A DNA stretch of 64,000 bases from assembly GCA_038049695.1 (NCBI GenBank), contig CP142459.1, positions 72,639,001 to 72,703,000 on the forward strand, written 5' to 3'. This document shows positions 36,285 to 48,977 of the stretch, piece after piece. Numbering within the stretch: the stretch's first letter is position 1; each line of letters begins with the position of its first letter. The notes under the pieces were generated by a model, which searched no databases, had not been told where the DNA came from, and saw only the letters and a list, made by a program, of their open reading frames with translations. Position numbers and translations under genes: made by a program. This DNA is from Cinnamomum chago. Taxonomy: Eukaryota > Streptophyta > Magnoliopsida > Laurales > Lauraceae.

Positions 36285-37244
36285 CCATGGATCAAAATCT
36301 CAGCCGATACTGGTTCCAATATGAACCGGCATCGGCTCCATACACGGACGATATTTTGCCGCGATACCTGACTTAGTATCGTAGGGAAAAATATTCATAA
36401 AATATCGGCCAATCTCGGTTGATATCGTCAAAATATCGGTTTGACCGATATCTCGGCCGATATTTTTGAGTAATGGTAAAAAAATTTAATTTTTTGTAAC
36501 TTTTTTCCTATTCCTCCATCTTCTTCTCATCTTCCCTCATTTCCTTAGAGCATCCATATCTCAATAGCACATTCTCTTGCATATTTCCAAATTTCAACAT
36601 TATTTCTTGAAGAAATCATTTTATTTGGTAAGAGAAAATCAACTTAACTCCATTACTTTTACTATTACGTGTTTTTTATTTTTAATTTTTAGATAAAGTG
36701 TAGAAATGAATGAAAAGATCATTGACATATCATATTTGGGTTTGCGTTGTGTTCTTTACTTAGATCTACACACTCTACTTATATACATGATTTTTGGTGT
36801 AGAATTTTTTTAAAATCTTCTACTTAAAAAAAAAAAAATTTGTTCGAGTATTTATGATACTAAATAGTTAATACTAATGGTTTATTAATAGTGTATAGAT
36901 AATTGATATGTTATCTTTATCTTCTTATATTTTACACTTATAAATTCATCATGAGTTAAAATAATGGTTGCATTAATATAAAATACTAGAGAAGACAGCG
37001 AACTGCGACACATACATGATTCATAACTTAAGGTGACCGATATTTTGATTTATTGTTGTTATTAATGGAGAAAAATATTGTTTTCCAGCATTTTCTTAAA
37101 TTCTTGATTTTTTGGATATCTTTGTGAGTTTTTTTAATTAAAAAAAACTTGACACCGTGACGACCGCGACAGACCAATAATCACGACCAATGCTGATATC
37201 ATATCGGATTTTTATCCCGGCCGGTACCGTGATTTTAAATCATA
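36285..37244. mobile_element. Non-autonomous DNA transposon rich in GATATCGGCCGATA words
   Basis: Ends resemble inverted repeats (CCATGGATCAAAATC; reverse TATGATTTAAAATCACGG). ATTGAAA flanks both sides (36278-36284 and 37245-37251). Near-palindromic CGATATCGG/GGCCGATAT words recur close to both ends. Superfamily is not certain; no coding region. Confidence 0.5.
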
Positions 37245-37251
37245 ATTGAAA

Positions 37252-38115
37252 TAAACACATTTCATAATGGACATGATATTGCAAAACAATGAGGTTTTCC
37301 ACTTCCATTTTTCATCACATCAAAGTCTTGCATGTCCCAACAAATTGGGGTCAGCCGCATGAATAATGTTTTGGCGTCTCGTTGTTTCATGATCGTGTTC
37401 CACTTTTGAGATCTATCCTTGTTACTTTCATTTCTCATAAAAAAGAATGAAATTGTCAATTCATTGAATATCTTTTATCATATGAAACCAAAGTTTAGAG
37501 ACTATTCTAAAATCTCCCAAATAAGAGTCAATACAAGTGTTATAGACAGCTCGGGGGATGCTCTTAAATCTCATTTCTCTTTCTACCAAGAGAAAAAAAA
37601 AAAAATATCGATCTCGTTTCTCTACGAGAAGAAAGAATACAAGCAGTATGGTGTTTTCCATGGTCCTTATTGGATTACGGATTACCTCAATAGGGTCACA
37701 GGTACCGAAAGAAAAGAGTGTCGTAACTACAGACTTCATGACAGCAGTAATTTAAGGGCTTTATTTCCACTGCTAGAGGACTTCACACACATTGAAAGGC
37801 ATCATTAGGGCTTGCCAAGGCAACCAAAAAAGTTCATTGAATGTACGCGGTTTTGTGGAGGAGAAGGCCTACTGAGCTGACTTTTGCATGCCAGGCAGTA
37901 AATGCTCCTGCTGTCTCGTTTTGACTCTTGGAAATCTGTTGCATCTCATGGGTCAGCGAACCAGAGACACAACTTTTCTCCTTTCGTTTCCTTCTATATA
38001 TAGGAGAAGAAACCATGCCCCAGGACGCTTGTCTGCGCTTTCTCAGAAGTAAGGGGAAGAAGAAGATAATGAGGAAGTAAGGGAGAAAATCAGAGAGAGG
38101 AGGAGAAATAGGTTA
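37252..38115. other. Upstream region of the MYB gene
   Basis: The stretch at 37320-37440 ('gtcccaacaaattggggtc') resembles the non-LTR tail seen at 20350. The remainder is the promoter and leader of the MYB gene. Confidence 0.45.
37994..38004 (+). promoter_or_regulatory. Putative TATA box of the MYB gene
   Basis: CTATATATAGG lies about 115 bp upstream of the start codon at 38116, giving a leader of roughly 80-90 nt. Position and sequence fit a plant TATA box; there is no transcript support. Confidence 0.6.
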
Positions 38116-39440
38116 ATGGGTCGGCCTCCTTGCTGTGAAAAAATGGGTACGAAGAAAGGCCCATGGACTCCCGAAGAGGATATCATTTTGGTCACTTATA
38201 TTCAAGAGCATGGTGCAGGAAATTGGAGGGCTGTTCCTGCTAAGACTGGTATATTTCTCCCTGAATAATTTGCATCACAGTTTTCTATGGTTTCTTTCAT
38301 TGGTGGGTTTGGTAGATGGAGCAATTAAAAGGGTCATTCGATTCAAAAGGGTCATATGGGTTTATTCATTGTTGTGTCTTTCCTAAGTTTTCTTCGTTTT
38401 TCCTATTGGTGTTGCTACTTGCCAGGTCTACTCAGGTGTAGTAAGAGCTGCAGACTTAGGTGGACCAATTACCTTAGACCCGGGATCAAACGTGGTAACT
38501 TTACTGAGAATGAGGAAAAGATGATCATACACCTTCAAGCTCTGCTGGGAAATAGGTAAAACATCTTTTTTCCCCCTCTAGATCAAGCTCTCCTGGGGAG
38601 GGTTTTTTTTTTTTTTTTTTTTTTGGGCCAGAATTCTTGCATATGTTTATATGGTTGCAGTGATGCTTACGAAGGATTTAGGTCACTATACTTATTATAA
38701 TTTGATTTGATGGCAGATGGGCTGCCATAGCTTCTTATCTACCTCAGAGAACAGACAACGATATCAAGAACTACTGGAATACCCATCTGAAGAAGAAGCT
38801 CAAGAAACTTCAAACAGGTCTTGAAGGCAATATGAAAGACGGGTACTCAAGCTTGCAGCCAATTTCCAAAGGGCAATGGGAGAGAAGGCTCCAAACTGAT
38901 ATACACATGGCAAAGCAGGCTCTTTGTGAGGCCTTGTCAATGGAAAAACCTGATCATCATGTGGACCTGAAGCCCTCTGTTAGCAGCTACTCCTCCACAA
39001 GATCGATCCAGTCATCGTCTACATACGCATGGAGCACCGACAACGTGTCGCGATTGCTTGAAGGTTGGATGAAGAATCCTCCAAAATGCCGTGGAAAGTC
39101 TTCTGAAACTAACACCCGTTCACACAACATCACAACGCGTGAGGATTCCTCTCCCAGCGAAGGGACACCATGTGTTGCAAACAACACTCTATCACCGGAA
39201 GCTCTCGAATCGCTGCTCACTTTCGATTCCTCCACTCCTGATACTTCCCAATCCGTTTCTCTCGATGAAACTGGGAATTATGGGTCAGATGCAGTTCCAT
39301 TTCAAGCTGAAAGAAAACCCAAGCTGGAAGTCCCTGCCCCTCTAACGATGCTTGAAAAGTGGCTATTCGGGGAGGGTGTCGGTCAGGGGCAAGATGAGCT
39401 GATAGATATGCATCTAGATGAGACTGATGTGTTGTTTTGA
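38116..39440 (+). CDS. MYB306: R2R3-MYB transcription factor, subgroup 1 (MYB306/MYB94/MYB96-like)
   Basis: Nuclear DNA-binding activator or repressor. Its clade includes AtMYB30, 60, 94 and 96 and Antirrhinum MYB306, linked to cuticular wax, drought and stomatal responses. Exons are 38116-38248, 38426-38555 and 38717-39440, encoding 328 residues. Introns of 177 and 161 bp sit at the usual R2R3-MYB positions and split the codons for Gly and Arg. The repeats begin [21 protein letters not shown]2 ends in [20 protein letters not shown] and R3 reads [20 protein letters not shown]. The linker [20 protein letters not shown] and the C-terminal [12 protein letters not shown] are subgroup 1 signatures. 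All key Trp residues are present except the usual R3 first-position change, so the gene looks functional. Orthology to MYB306 rather than MYB60 rests on [17 protein letters not shown] and the linker. Confidence 0.95.
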
Positions 39441-39615
39441 TGTTACTCTCATTTGGGTTCTATGGGGATTTTATTTTTCATCTTTTGTTTAGTTATCTTG
39501 GCCTTTTAACTAAATTAAATTTTTTGTGGCTAGATCAGAAAGAAATCCATCCCAAAAGGCCCTAAAAGAAGTGTAATATACAAACCTCTCTTTACCTATT
39601 TGTATTTTGAATGAG

Positions 39616-39621
39616 AATAAA
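39616..39621 (+). terminator. Putative polyadenylation signal of the MYB gene
   Basis: AATAAA lies 176 bp after the stop codon, within an AT-rich 3' region; cleavage would be expected near 39635-39650. Confidence 0.5.
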
Positions 39622-39649
39622 TCTCGAATGCAAGTTCTATCTTTAAACC

Positions 39650-40838
39650 TTCCTTTATCTCATTTTTCTTTTGTCTAATGTTAGAGAAGCAACCTTGACT
39701 CATGTGTATGGTGAGAGCTAGCGTAACATCAAATTCATAGATGAAAATAATTAGGACTGGTTCATGGTAGTTTGGTTTATTTTATTTGTTGATTCATCAT
39801 CATCATAACCATGATCACTATCTTTCAAGTTAGGCCTTGAAAGATATGATGATTAAATCTTGATTTACATTGCCTACCAGTTTTGTATGTACGCACGGAC
39901 AGCCTATCTATTACGTACGGCTCATCCACCTGGTGTGGCCAACCAAATGAGCATTTTTGCTAGATCCTAATTTAGTTGCAGGTCTTATAAAACTTACCCT
40001 TTTAGTTAAAATGGCAGCAGGCCACATTTGTGCGGTGACAATTTGGTAGAGAAAGTAAATATTACTCTTTTCTTGGTGTTCCTCTCTCTCTCTCTCGTTT
40101 CATCTGATGACTCATAAGTAGTTGGTACAGAAAGTTCTGCGTCTCTTTTATATTTCCTTCTATAAAAGGGATCACAATACTATTCCACAACTCTTTTAAC
40201 ATTTTTTTGAGAACTCAAATTTATGTTGAATAATCAGATTAAACAAGGTCTAATATTATCCATCAAATCCATATATATATATATATGCAGTCATGTTCAC
40301 ATTAACTGGACCAAGCATACAGCAGGCACTTGTGGCCTGCAAGTTTTGAGCATTGTGCTTGATGCTTGATACAATTCATTCAATCAATCTGTGGGCATAT
40401 TGGCATACTATAACAAAATAATCCATATCATGTGTCCCTTTTTTGGATAATCTTTTGTTTGTAAGGTAAGAATTAAGTATATAAATAACTCCCAAGAAAG
40501 GGTGGAATAATCCAATACAAAAGAGTTGCAAGTGGGCTGAGCCAGCTAGAACTCCATTGTTCTTGAGCTACATCTCGGCATATGTGGATTATGAATGGGC
40601 TTATATCCGTGAAATTAAACGGACTGGGCTCTCTTGTCCGACAAAAGGCCAATTTCCATGCATTAGATGGGCCTGAAATACCTAACAGGTGGCCCAACAA
40701 AAAAGTTAGCCGGCCAAACAAGCTCCTCAGATCGTCCTATTTGTAACCCCGACCTTGATTGGTCAATGTCAGCGTGCCCTTTTTATGCCCATAATCTCCG
40801 AGGCCTCTTGATTTTGAGCTGGAGTTTGTTTTCTTCCT

Positions 40839-40870
<32 letters not shown>

Positions 40871-41061
40871 TTTTTTGTCCCTTTTAACTAATACTTGCAT
40901 ATTGAATATTCTAGGGGGCTCCTTAATCCAGTATAAAAAAGATTTTTTTCTTTTACTAAAAGGCCCTTATGTCTCCACAAAACCTAAAAAGGCCATGTAT
41001 TTTACGTTTTTATTAAAACCCCTTTTATTACAATCCAAGAGCAAGCACACAAAAAGTAACT

Positions 41062-41116
<55 letters not shown>

Positions 41117-41117
41117 G
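39650..41117. other. Intergenic with T-run and (AC)n, no gene seen
   Basis: Holds (TA)n at 40269-40285, long T-runs at 40839-40876 and (AC)n at about 41063-41112. No gene is supported. Confidence 0.5.
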
Positions 41118-41500
41118 CAATGCTCTCTTAAACTCAAGCTTATAATAAGGTAAGCTTAAGTGTGTGGTGGGGCCCACCTAGGGACCCACATGAGGATGGG
41201 GGTAGGGGGGATTTCAAGGACTCCCTGAAATGTTTCTCTCTGCAAAAATTCAGCCCCCACCGTGATTTCTATCATCTCCATATAGGCCTAAAAATTTAAT
41301 GGTCAATAGTCCATTTGGATCGATACATAGTCGATTCAACGGTCTAGTAAATTCGGATTTGACAAAAAGTTGGTGGACATGTGAAGTTTAGAGGGGTCCT
41401 GTGTTTGGTCCATTTAGATGGACCAACGGTGGGCCCCACAAACATGAACTTACGAGATTTTATCTTAAACTTGAACTTGAGAGAGCCTTGTTCATATTTA
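41118..41500 (+). mobile_element. MITE of about 385 bp (family C), copy 1
   Basis: The left end 'gcaatgctctcttaaactca' and right end 'cttgaacttgagagagcctt' are inverted. The core holds GGTGGGGCCCACCTAGGGAC. An opposite-direction copy is at 42073-42455. Confidence 0.7.
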
Positions 41501-41653
41501 TATATATATATATATATATGAAAATGAGTAGGGCCTACCTATCACCCAATTCAAACCTTGCAATGGACAAGGATCCCATTGATAGTCGCATAACAAAGGG
41601 TTTGGCACCCATGTGAATGAACTGGACCGTTGGATCAACTATATATATATAGT

Positions 41654-41893
41654 AGGCTCTCCAAAGCAGCAACTTACCTTATCCTAAGTTGGAATAGTAC
41701 TGGCCCCACAAATCAAAGTTGATTATATGTGTTTTTTGCATGATGAAACTGGAAAATTCAGTTTTGATTAGATTTATCTTGATTTTGGAGACGATTATCA
41801 TGCAAAAAACAACGATAATATACTTTGATTTGTGGGACTAACACTGTTTCAGTTTAGGATAAGTTGAGCTACAGCTTAGGAGAGCTGACCCTA
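41654..41893. mobile_element. Foldback MITE, 240 bp (family D)
   Basis: Left arm: 'ggctctccaaagcagcaact', 'ttatcctaagttgg', 'cccacaaatcaaagt'. The right arm is its imperfect reverse complement, ending 'agcttaggagagctgacc'. The middle (TTTTTTGCATGATGAAACTG and its mirror) is also partly inverted. Confidence 0.7.
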
Positions 41894-41904
41894 TATTTAT
41901 ATGT

Positions 41905-42052
41905 GAGATGCTCTTATAAGAGATATCTCTTACCTTATATAAGATATAGGAGTGGGGGCCCTCACATTTAAGTTGTTGGCATTAAATATGGATGTGAGGG
42001 CCCCCACCTTATCTCTCATAATAAGGTGAGAGCATCTTTCATAGGAGCATCT
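41905..42052. mobile_element. Foldback MITE, family A
   Basis: Ends GAGATGCTCTTATAAGAGAT and CTTTCATAGGAGCATCT are inverted. The core is nearly identical to the 5258-5386 copy (CCCTCACATTTAAGTTG, GGATGTGAGGGC). Confidence 0.75.
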
Positions 42053-42072
42053 ACATATATATATATAGAGAG

Positions 42073-42455
42073 AGAGAGAGCAAGGCTTTCTTAAGCTCAA
42101 GCTTAGGATAAAATCTCGTAAGCTCATGCTTGTAGGGACAACCTTTGGTCTATCCAAATGGACCAAACACATGACCCCTCTAAATTGCACATGTCCACCA
42201 ACTTTCAGTCGAATCTGAATTTACTGGACTGTTGGATCGACTATGTATTGATCCGAATGGATTATTGACCATTAAAATTTTAGGCCCATATGGAGATGAT
42301 GGAAATTACAGTTGAGGCTGATTTTTTGCAGAGAGGAAGATCCCAGAGAGTCCTTGAAATCCCCCCACCCCTATCCCTATGTGGGTCCCTAGGTGGGCCC
42401 TACCAAACACTTGAACTTACCTTATCATAAGCTTGAGCTTAGGAGAGCTGGCCTC
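42073..42455 (-). mobile_element. MITE family C, copy 2, inverted relative to copy 1
   Basis: Reads 'caaggctttcttaagctcaa' at the left and 'cttgagcttaggagagctgg' at the right. Its core matches the reverse complement of 41118-41500 across 'ggaccaaacacatgacccct' and 'atggagatgatggaaatta'. Confidence 0.75.
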
Positions 42456-44011
42456 ATATATATATATATATATATATATAATGAACATAATGCATATTGT
42501 TAACATGCATCCCAACTATGGTATTAATGTGATGAGGCTTATGGGAAGGTTTTCGTTGGTAAGGTCATAAAAAAAATCTGCTATCATCAAGATTATCCTA
42601 GTCCTTGATTGAAGAACGTTAAATTTGAATGCATTTTTTTTTTTTTTTTTACCATAGATTCTCTTTTTCGATTCAATCCAACAGTAAGTGATGGTTCGAT
42701 GAGTGTAAAATTGGGACTCATAAGAGATCATGAAATGAAAAGAGTACGAGAAGGGCCAAACTGATTAAATGTGGGCCCATATAACTTACTGTAAATGCCG
42801 TCTGCCTTGAAGGAGAACATGCTCTTATTAACCAATATGATGAACTGAAACAAAATTTTAATCGTGTTTCATAGAAACTGTCATGACTAAATATCAGTTA
42901 ACGGAGGCTACCAAAACTTAGAACTTCAAAATATCCACTCTTATCAAAAGTCATTTGGTCTTAGATGGACCATGTGCTGTGGTGGTTGGGAGTATTTGAT
43001 GCTGAGTTCCAAAGCACCAACTACCGAAACACTTTGCATCTGTAGAAAGGAAAGCGCAGAAGGCAATTCGAAGAGTGGGGAGACTTGCCTGATACCGTAC
43101 CTGAAATGTCTTGTGACTGTTCACAAGATGCTACACCTAAGCCTCACAGATCTTGAGAGACAATTTCCAATCCGAAACTGCCGTCTCTCATTATAAGCGT
43201 CTTAAGACCAGGACGGGTGTTGGAAAGCTGCGGAGGGGTCTTAAATGCCTGGCATGTGAACTGTTTTTTTTTTTACACTATTACTCGTTTTTACAATCTG
43301 GACACATATTTTCTTTCAAGACCCGACCATGAATGCAATCCAATCTGTAAAGCACAAAAGAACCCATAAGGCACCCATGACTATATTACATGACCACATG
43401 CCAAGGGCAAATAAAAAAAAAAAAAAAACAGTGGTCTTACTTATATAAATCTTCTTCTTTTTTCTTTATTCACCTTTTGAATCGGAGAACCACAATAAAT
43501 TAAATAGGGAGCTTACCTGGGTACTTTCTCTTCATATGTGAGTCTGTGTCAGTGAAATTGAAGTCTTTCTTTCTCTTGAAAAAGAGGGATGGAGATGATG
43601 GCGAGAGAAGGAATTGCCTGTGTTTTCTCAGTACCAGGAAGCTTCCATTTCCACATAGCATTAATTTACTGCCCAACACATGGTGATGTGATGGTCCTAT
43701 AGATAGCTCAGGGCACAAGATCATGAGAATCATCATCAACTGCAGATTGAAAAACAGCTGCATATTTGAAGATTTACGTACTGGAAATATAATTAAAAAA
43801 AGAAGGAATTTGAAATTAAGTCCTTCTAGAATGGAGTACATGTTTCAGCCCATTGAGTCCATGGATATGTGGGCCTATATATAGAGGGTGGCAAACTCTG
43901 GCACAGCCTACGTAACCTGACCAGAGACCCACATATATGACATGGAATAACTTGAGTACTTGACCTGCAAAAAAATTTCAAAAAATAAAAAAAAATATTT
44001 GGAGGACATTC
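42456..44011. other. Intergenic, no gene seen
   Basis: Frames at 42972-43196 (plus) and 43500-43841 (minus) match no family I know. T- and A-runs lie at 42636-42651 and 43413-43428. Confidence 0.5.
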
Positions 44012-44352
44012 ATGTGCATTCATCCCTCACTATATAAAGAGGGACAAACTTTATGGGACCCACCTAGGGTTGGTGGGATGGAAAGAGACATCATAGATGG
44101 GCCCATATATCAAGTTTGGGGTCAATCCCATACCTCTAACCCCTTCATCCGTGACCAACAAATTTAACGATTTTATGTTACAGAAAAAAAATTGACCATC
44201 GATCTAACGGTCCAATCAATTCGGATAGGTAAAAACTCGATAGTTCTAATGTAATTCAGGGGGTCGCATGTGTGTAGATAGTTCAGATAGATCATAAAGT
44301 CGGTCAAACTATATTGCCTCTCATCGTAATATGGTGAAGGATAGATGTGCAT
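44012..44352. mobile_element. MITE, larger member of the CATC(T/C)ATCCCTCACC family
   Basis: Left end ATGTGCATTCATCCCTCAC and right end (reverse) ATGCACATCTATCCTTCACC are inverted. The 300-bp core ('ggacccacctaggg', 'cggtccaatcaattcgga') resembles the core of the 25591-25950 MITE. The foldbacks at 26233 and 26659 look like internal deletion derivatives. Confidence 0.6.
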
Positions 44353-44645
44353 GGATATTTTTTCTATTATATATATATATAATACTGAATCGGTGCGTGA
44401 GTTGCGTAGTGTCCACGCCTCAATATGGGGTCCACATGGGGCCCCATGTCTCTTCAAAAAATCAGTCCCACCCCTAAACCCTATCATCTTTAGTGGTGCC
44501 CCATAAGTTTAACAGTATATAATCCAATTGGATGAGTGTGCAGTCAATCCAATGATCTAGTCCAATCGAATAGTGCAAAGCCCGGGGCCCATGTGAGATT
44601 CATCGGGCACACCTGTTAACCGACCTGTATATATATATATTTATA
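44353..44645. other. MITE-like noncoding sequence
   Basis: TA-flanked block with 'ggggtccacatggggcccca' and 'gtccaatcgaatagtg', similar in style to the MITE cores nearby, but its ends are not clear. Confidence 0.4.
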
Positions 44646-44702
44646 GGGAGATGCTCCTATGAGAGCATCTCTCATCCTATATGAGAGATATGAGTGGGGG
44701 CC

Positions 44703-47512
44703 TGTCGCGACCCCGGAACGGATCCCTGGGCCCGCGACGCGATTTGGTGATGATTACTACTATTGAAGATTTTGTTTTCCCACAGGTTCCCGCGGTGAGG
44801 ATTCCCAAAGACACGCGGAATTTGACTCACACGTACACGATTGCGGAAGCGTGTAGCAAAACACATCAAGATAAGCACAACCAAATATTTAAGTGCTATA
44901 ACATTTAATAACAAGACGTAGCATCAAAGAAAAGAGTTATCATGGCATTCCCAAACATAGTTCAAGTTATAAGTTTAACACGAAAGTAAGTTAAGTTTAG
45001 TACAACTCATAAGAGACCAATAAAGGTCAATACAATCTCAAAATAACCAAGAGAAACCCCAAGACTAAAGGTGACGAAACTCGAGAACCAGACCGACGTC
45101 TAAATGACATCGTTGGGCTGCCACTCTCTCACGGGAGTTGGCTCACAAGCCTCCTCCTGACGCTCCTCCTCAAAGGCAACGTCTCCTGCACCTGGGCACC
45201 AATAAACAAGGGTCAAACACGACGGTTTGGCAGGTAATCAATGTAGGCATGAACATGAACAATAACATTTAGAGAAAACATGTAAGCAAATCTTTGGTAT
45301 GAAGTACTATCAAAGCTGAGATACATTTTCAAGAATACGAACAAAGCTGAGATACCTTTTCAAGAATACGAACAAAGCTGAGATACAAAACAAACTAGCA
45401 TGAGTACATAATATATCATGAATAGTTACAATCCACAAGGAGCCCATCCTTTCTCTATCATTTATATAATGAAAAGAGCAAGCACGCACGACAAGCACGA
45501 TATACATAATATAAGCACGACACGATTTCCCACAAAGACGGGAATTCCGGCCGCGGAACCGGACACGCACGATGTGTAATAAATACACGACCAGTCTGCA
45601 GACAGTCCACATGTTTAAAGACCCCCAGACAGTGGATCAAACCGAAAGGGCAGTCTAAGCTCAGTGGTGTTTACTTAATTCATGAATGCACAAAACACGT
45701 GAAACACGATCAAAGCATGTCGAGATAAAAAGGGGGAAATCACTTATCAAAACACGACGAACACGACTAGCAAGAGGCATAATAATTATGCATAACACGC
45801 TTAGGAAGTGATCCCCTTTTTCTTGAAACAAAACTTCAAAACAAGCTTATACTTGAAACTCAAAACAAGTGCACGTTTATACTCATCGTACCAAGACGGA
45901 AGTTCAAATACAAAAATCTGACAAGCATGTGCTAAGGCTATTATTGACCTTTGTGTAATTGAAACCCCAAACGTCAGAAAATACAAGAATTGGTGTCCCT
46001 GAAGTTGGGTTTCATTTCGAAGTTCCATTTACACAATGTCAAGTTAAAACCCTTAACATAGTCTAGTTTTCAACCCTCAAGAAAACACACAAAATGGAAA
46101 AACTCATCTTCCTGAATCTGGCAGGTTCGCTCGAGCGAACCTGACGCGTTGATGACACTTCGCTCGAGCGAGACAGTTCGCTCGAGCGGACATTACAAGG
46201 CGTAGACAGTTCGCTCGAGCGAATAATAAAATGCGTTCGAACGAACGACTCACTGCCTCGTTCCATAGCAGACAGTGGCTTGTTCGCTCGAGCGGACCCA
46301 GGGGTCGCTCGAGCGAACAGGCTGCTGCCTGAGCTCGTTGAGTGCAGAAATCTCCTTTCCTTTGCACATCTTTCTCTACATTCTTCTCCTTCTTCTCATC
46401 CATCAACCACATATCATCCCTTGAGCCTTCATGCTCACCAAGGGTTCATTTATCACCATTTCACATCCAAATCAAAAGAAAACATAAACATGAAGCTTAT
46501 AAACAAGATAAATGCACAATTTCTAAAAATACAATGAAATCCAAATACACATGCATCATTCCTATAGAGATCACTTGCCTTGACCAAAGCTAACAATACT
46601 CTTCTTCAAGCACTTCCTCAAGCTAATCCCACACTACAAGAACCCAAGAGAAAAAAACCACACAAATCACTAAATCTTGAAAACAAGGAACCATTTTGCC
46701 AAAGGGTTTGCAAACATGGAAAACATGCTCTTCAAGAAACCAAAAGACTTCATGAAATACAAGGATTGAAGTTCTTACCTAACAATGGCCAAACAAGAAA
46801 GAAGAGAGGAAATGTAGAGCTTGTCCCAAAAGAAGCTCTAAGAACTTGTATGGATAGAGAGCTTGCAAGGGAAGGAAGAAGGTGAAGAGCTTGGAATTCT
46901 ATTTGGAGTTCTCTAACCAAAGCATGCAAGGGAATGGGGAAGAAGAGAGAAAGGGTTTCCTTGCCCTAACTTCAGAAAAATTGCAGAGAATGGGGGAAAA
47001 TGAATGGAATGAGAGGGAGAAGGGACTTAAGCTATGGAAATGGGTCTCATTGACTTGAATCTTGAAGTGGCTCAAACACGATCTTCCGGGCCTCGGATGA
47101 CTTCGACGAAGAAGGATAAAATGATCGTTGAAATATCTACTTTCCAAAAAGTATATTTTTGACATGGTTTTGAGATCTCGAAAATTGTGTCCAGATTTGT
47201 GCAAGAAAGACAATTTTACCCTCTTTGGGCCAAAACATGGGTTTGCTTAAAACGAAAGTTGCAACATGTCGAAACATCATTCAAATGAAATCAAAATCAC
47301 ACTCACACGGAAATCGATGCGATCTTCCCAAGCTTACACGTGCACTCAGGCCTTCCTGAGTGTGTCTAATTAATACTAAACGTTCTCAAAATTCCCAGAG
47401 CTATGTCCAAGACTAAACTAATCATTTCTAACCCAACAACCACTAAACTCACTTAGGACTAAACACACACTAATCGCACACTAATCGAATTGGTCTGGGT
47501 CGGGGTTTAACA
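44703..47512 (-). mobile_element. Solo LTR, about 2.8-kb Gypsy-like family (copy 2)
   Basis: Read on the minus strand it starts TGTTAAACCCCGACCCAGAC and ends GGGGTCGCGACA. A perfect 5-bp duplication GGGCC lies at 44698-44702 and 47513-47517. Length (2810 bp) and ends match copy 1 at 6003-8786. It bears a cluster of CGCTCGAGCG palindromes at 46125-46320. No internal region, so it is a fossil left by recombination between LTRs. Confidence 0.85.
46125..46320. repeat. Cluster of TTCGCTCGAGCGAA palindromes in solo LTR copy 2
   Basis: About seven units of TCGCTCGAGCGA type, including one variant CGTTCGAACG, lie within 200 bp. One pair is separated by the same ACCCCTGG word seen between palindromes in copy 1, although the palindromes differ. 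Confidence 0.85.
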
Positions 47513-47564
47513 GGGCCCTCACATTTAAGTTGTTGGCATTGGATATGGATGTGAGGGCCTCCAC

Positions 47565-48977
47565 GTGCTCTCTGGGATTGCAATCCACCTGGCCACCACC
47601 TTGCCTCTCCCATCCTCAACCTGCAACGCCCTTGAAAATGCAATGAGACAATTCCTCTGGTCAGGGAATGCGAGTTCATCCAAATTTAATTATGTTAGCT
47701 GGACCACTATCTCTCTTCCCAAGGCAGAAGGGGGTTTGGGCATCCGAAGACTCTCTGAAATTAATGCAGCTTCTTTCATCAAGTTTGGTTGGCAAGCTTC
47801 AACAGGTAACTCTCTTTGGTCTTCCTGGTTCAAGAACAGATATTTTAAGTAGCATCCAATTTGGAGCCCAGCTAACACCATCTATGGCTCCTATATCTGA
47901 AAGAAATCAAAAATCTTTCCAACCACATCCAGCAAGGTAGTTCTTGGATCTATGGTAATGGCCAGGACATTAACGTTTGGCATGACCTCTGGGTTGACAA
48001 TCTTCCTCTATCAACAAGATTCCTTAACTACCATTTCCCTTAGGATCAAAGACTATCTTCCTTGATTCAAGCAGGAATTTGGTTCATCCCTACCCACTTG
48101 CCTCCAGAAATTCATAACTACCTTTCAGATTCCATCTCCTTCCTCTCCCCAGCTCATGGAGATTCCACTAATGGTCAGCTGACTCTAAAGGCTACTTGGA
48201 ACCTTATCCAATCAAGAGCCTCTGCTCTTATCTGGCCCCCTTTCATCTGGAATGGCATCTACCTCCACAAAGTCAGCTGCTTTGGATGGCGCCTAATGCA
48301 CAACAAGACTCCAACAATGACTCGCCTGAAGAGACTGAGTTTTTCTCTAGCCTCAAGATGCAACATATACTGTCATGATGAAGACTCCTCAGGCCACCTC
48401 TTCTTTAAATGTGATCAAGTCAAAGCTCTCTGGACCTGGCTCTGCCACTCGGCCAACATATCAGCTCTAAGCTCCTTCTCTGCCTCTTCAATCTGGGTAG
48501 CTCTCATAAGAGGAAATGATCTAGCTTGTAGAAAACATATAGCAACTATCATCATCTATGTAATCTACTTCCTATGGAAGGCAATGAATATAGCTACCTT
48601 TGAAGATAAAAAGATTTCCCTCTCTTCTATCCAGCAGCAACTCCAGGAATTCCTCTCCTTCTCACTAGGGAAACTTTCCAAGCATTTCAGCAGTAACCAA
48701 CTTAGATCAATTCTCCTCTTCTTCAGAATCCCAACTGGGTGATCCAAATTTTTAGATATCCTCTGTAGCTGTCCGCAAGCCCCTTCCTGCAACTCTGCTT
48801 CCTCCAGCCTCCAGGCTCGATCAATCTCCCAGCTGGGTGTTCCATTTTTTCCTTTTGATCTTTCTTTTTAGCTTTGTGCTATTTTTAGGGGTCTCAATTA
48901 GACCCATGTAAATCCCCTCCTCTTGTCTCTGCTTTTGCTTTCTTTTCAATTCAATTATCCTTAAAGAAAAAAAAAAA
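47565..48977 (+). mobile_element. 5'-truncated L1-type LINE, end of ORF2
   Basis: Contains the C-terminal part of a LINE ORF2: WSGNASSSKFNYVSWTTISL, GGLGIRRLSEINAASFIKFG and the zf-RVT segment FHLEW/ WNGIYLHKVSCFGWRLMHNK with the CHDEDSSGHLFFKCD zinc motif (48062-48742). The two parts are in different frames, with a stop near 47850, so it is dead. It ends in an A run. The 10-bp duplication GGGCCTCCAC flanks it (47555-47564 and 48978-48987). It is the same LINE family as 52248-61150. Confidence 0.9.

Noticed and set aside
42972-43196. Cys-containing 74-residue plus-strand frame
   Set aside because: Short, no recognisable domain, and no related sequence elsewhere in the window.
47565-48977. 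Calling 48062-48742 a host reverse-transcriptase-like gene
   Set aside because: It ends in an A run, has a 10-bp target duplication and is 5'-truncated, so it is a dead LINE copy.
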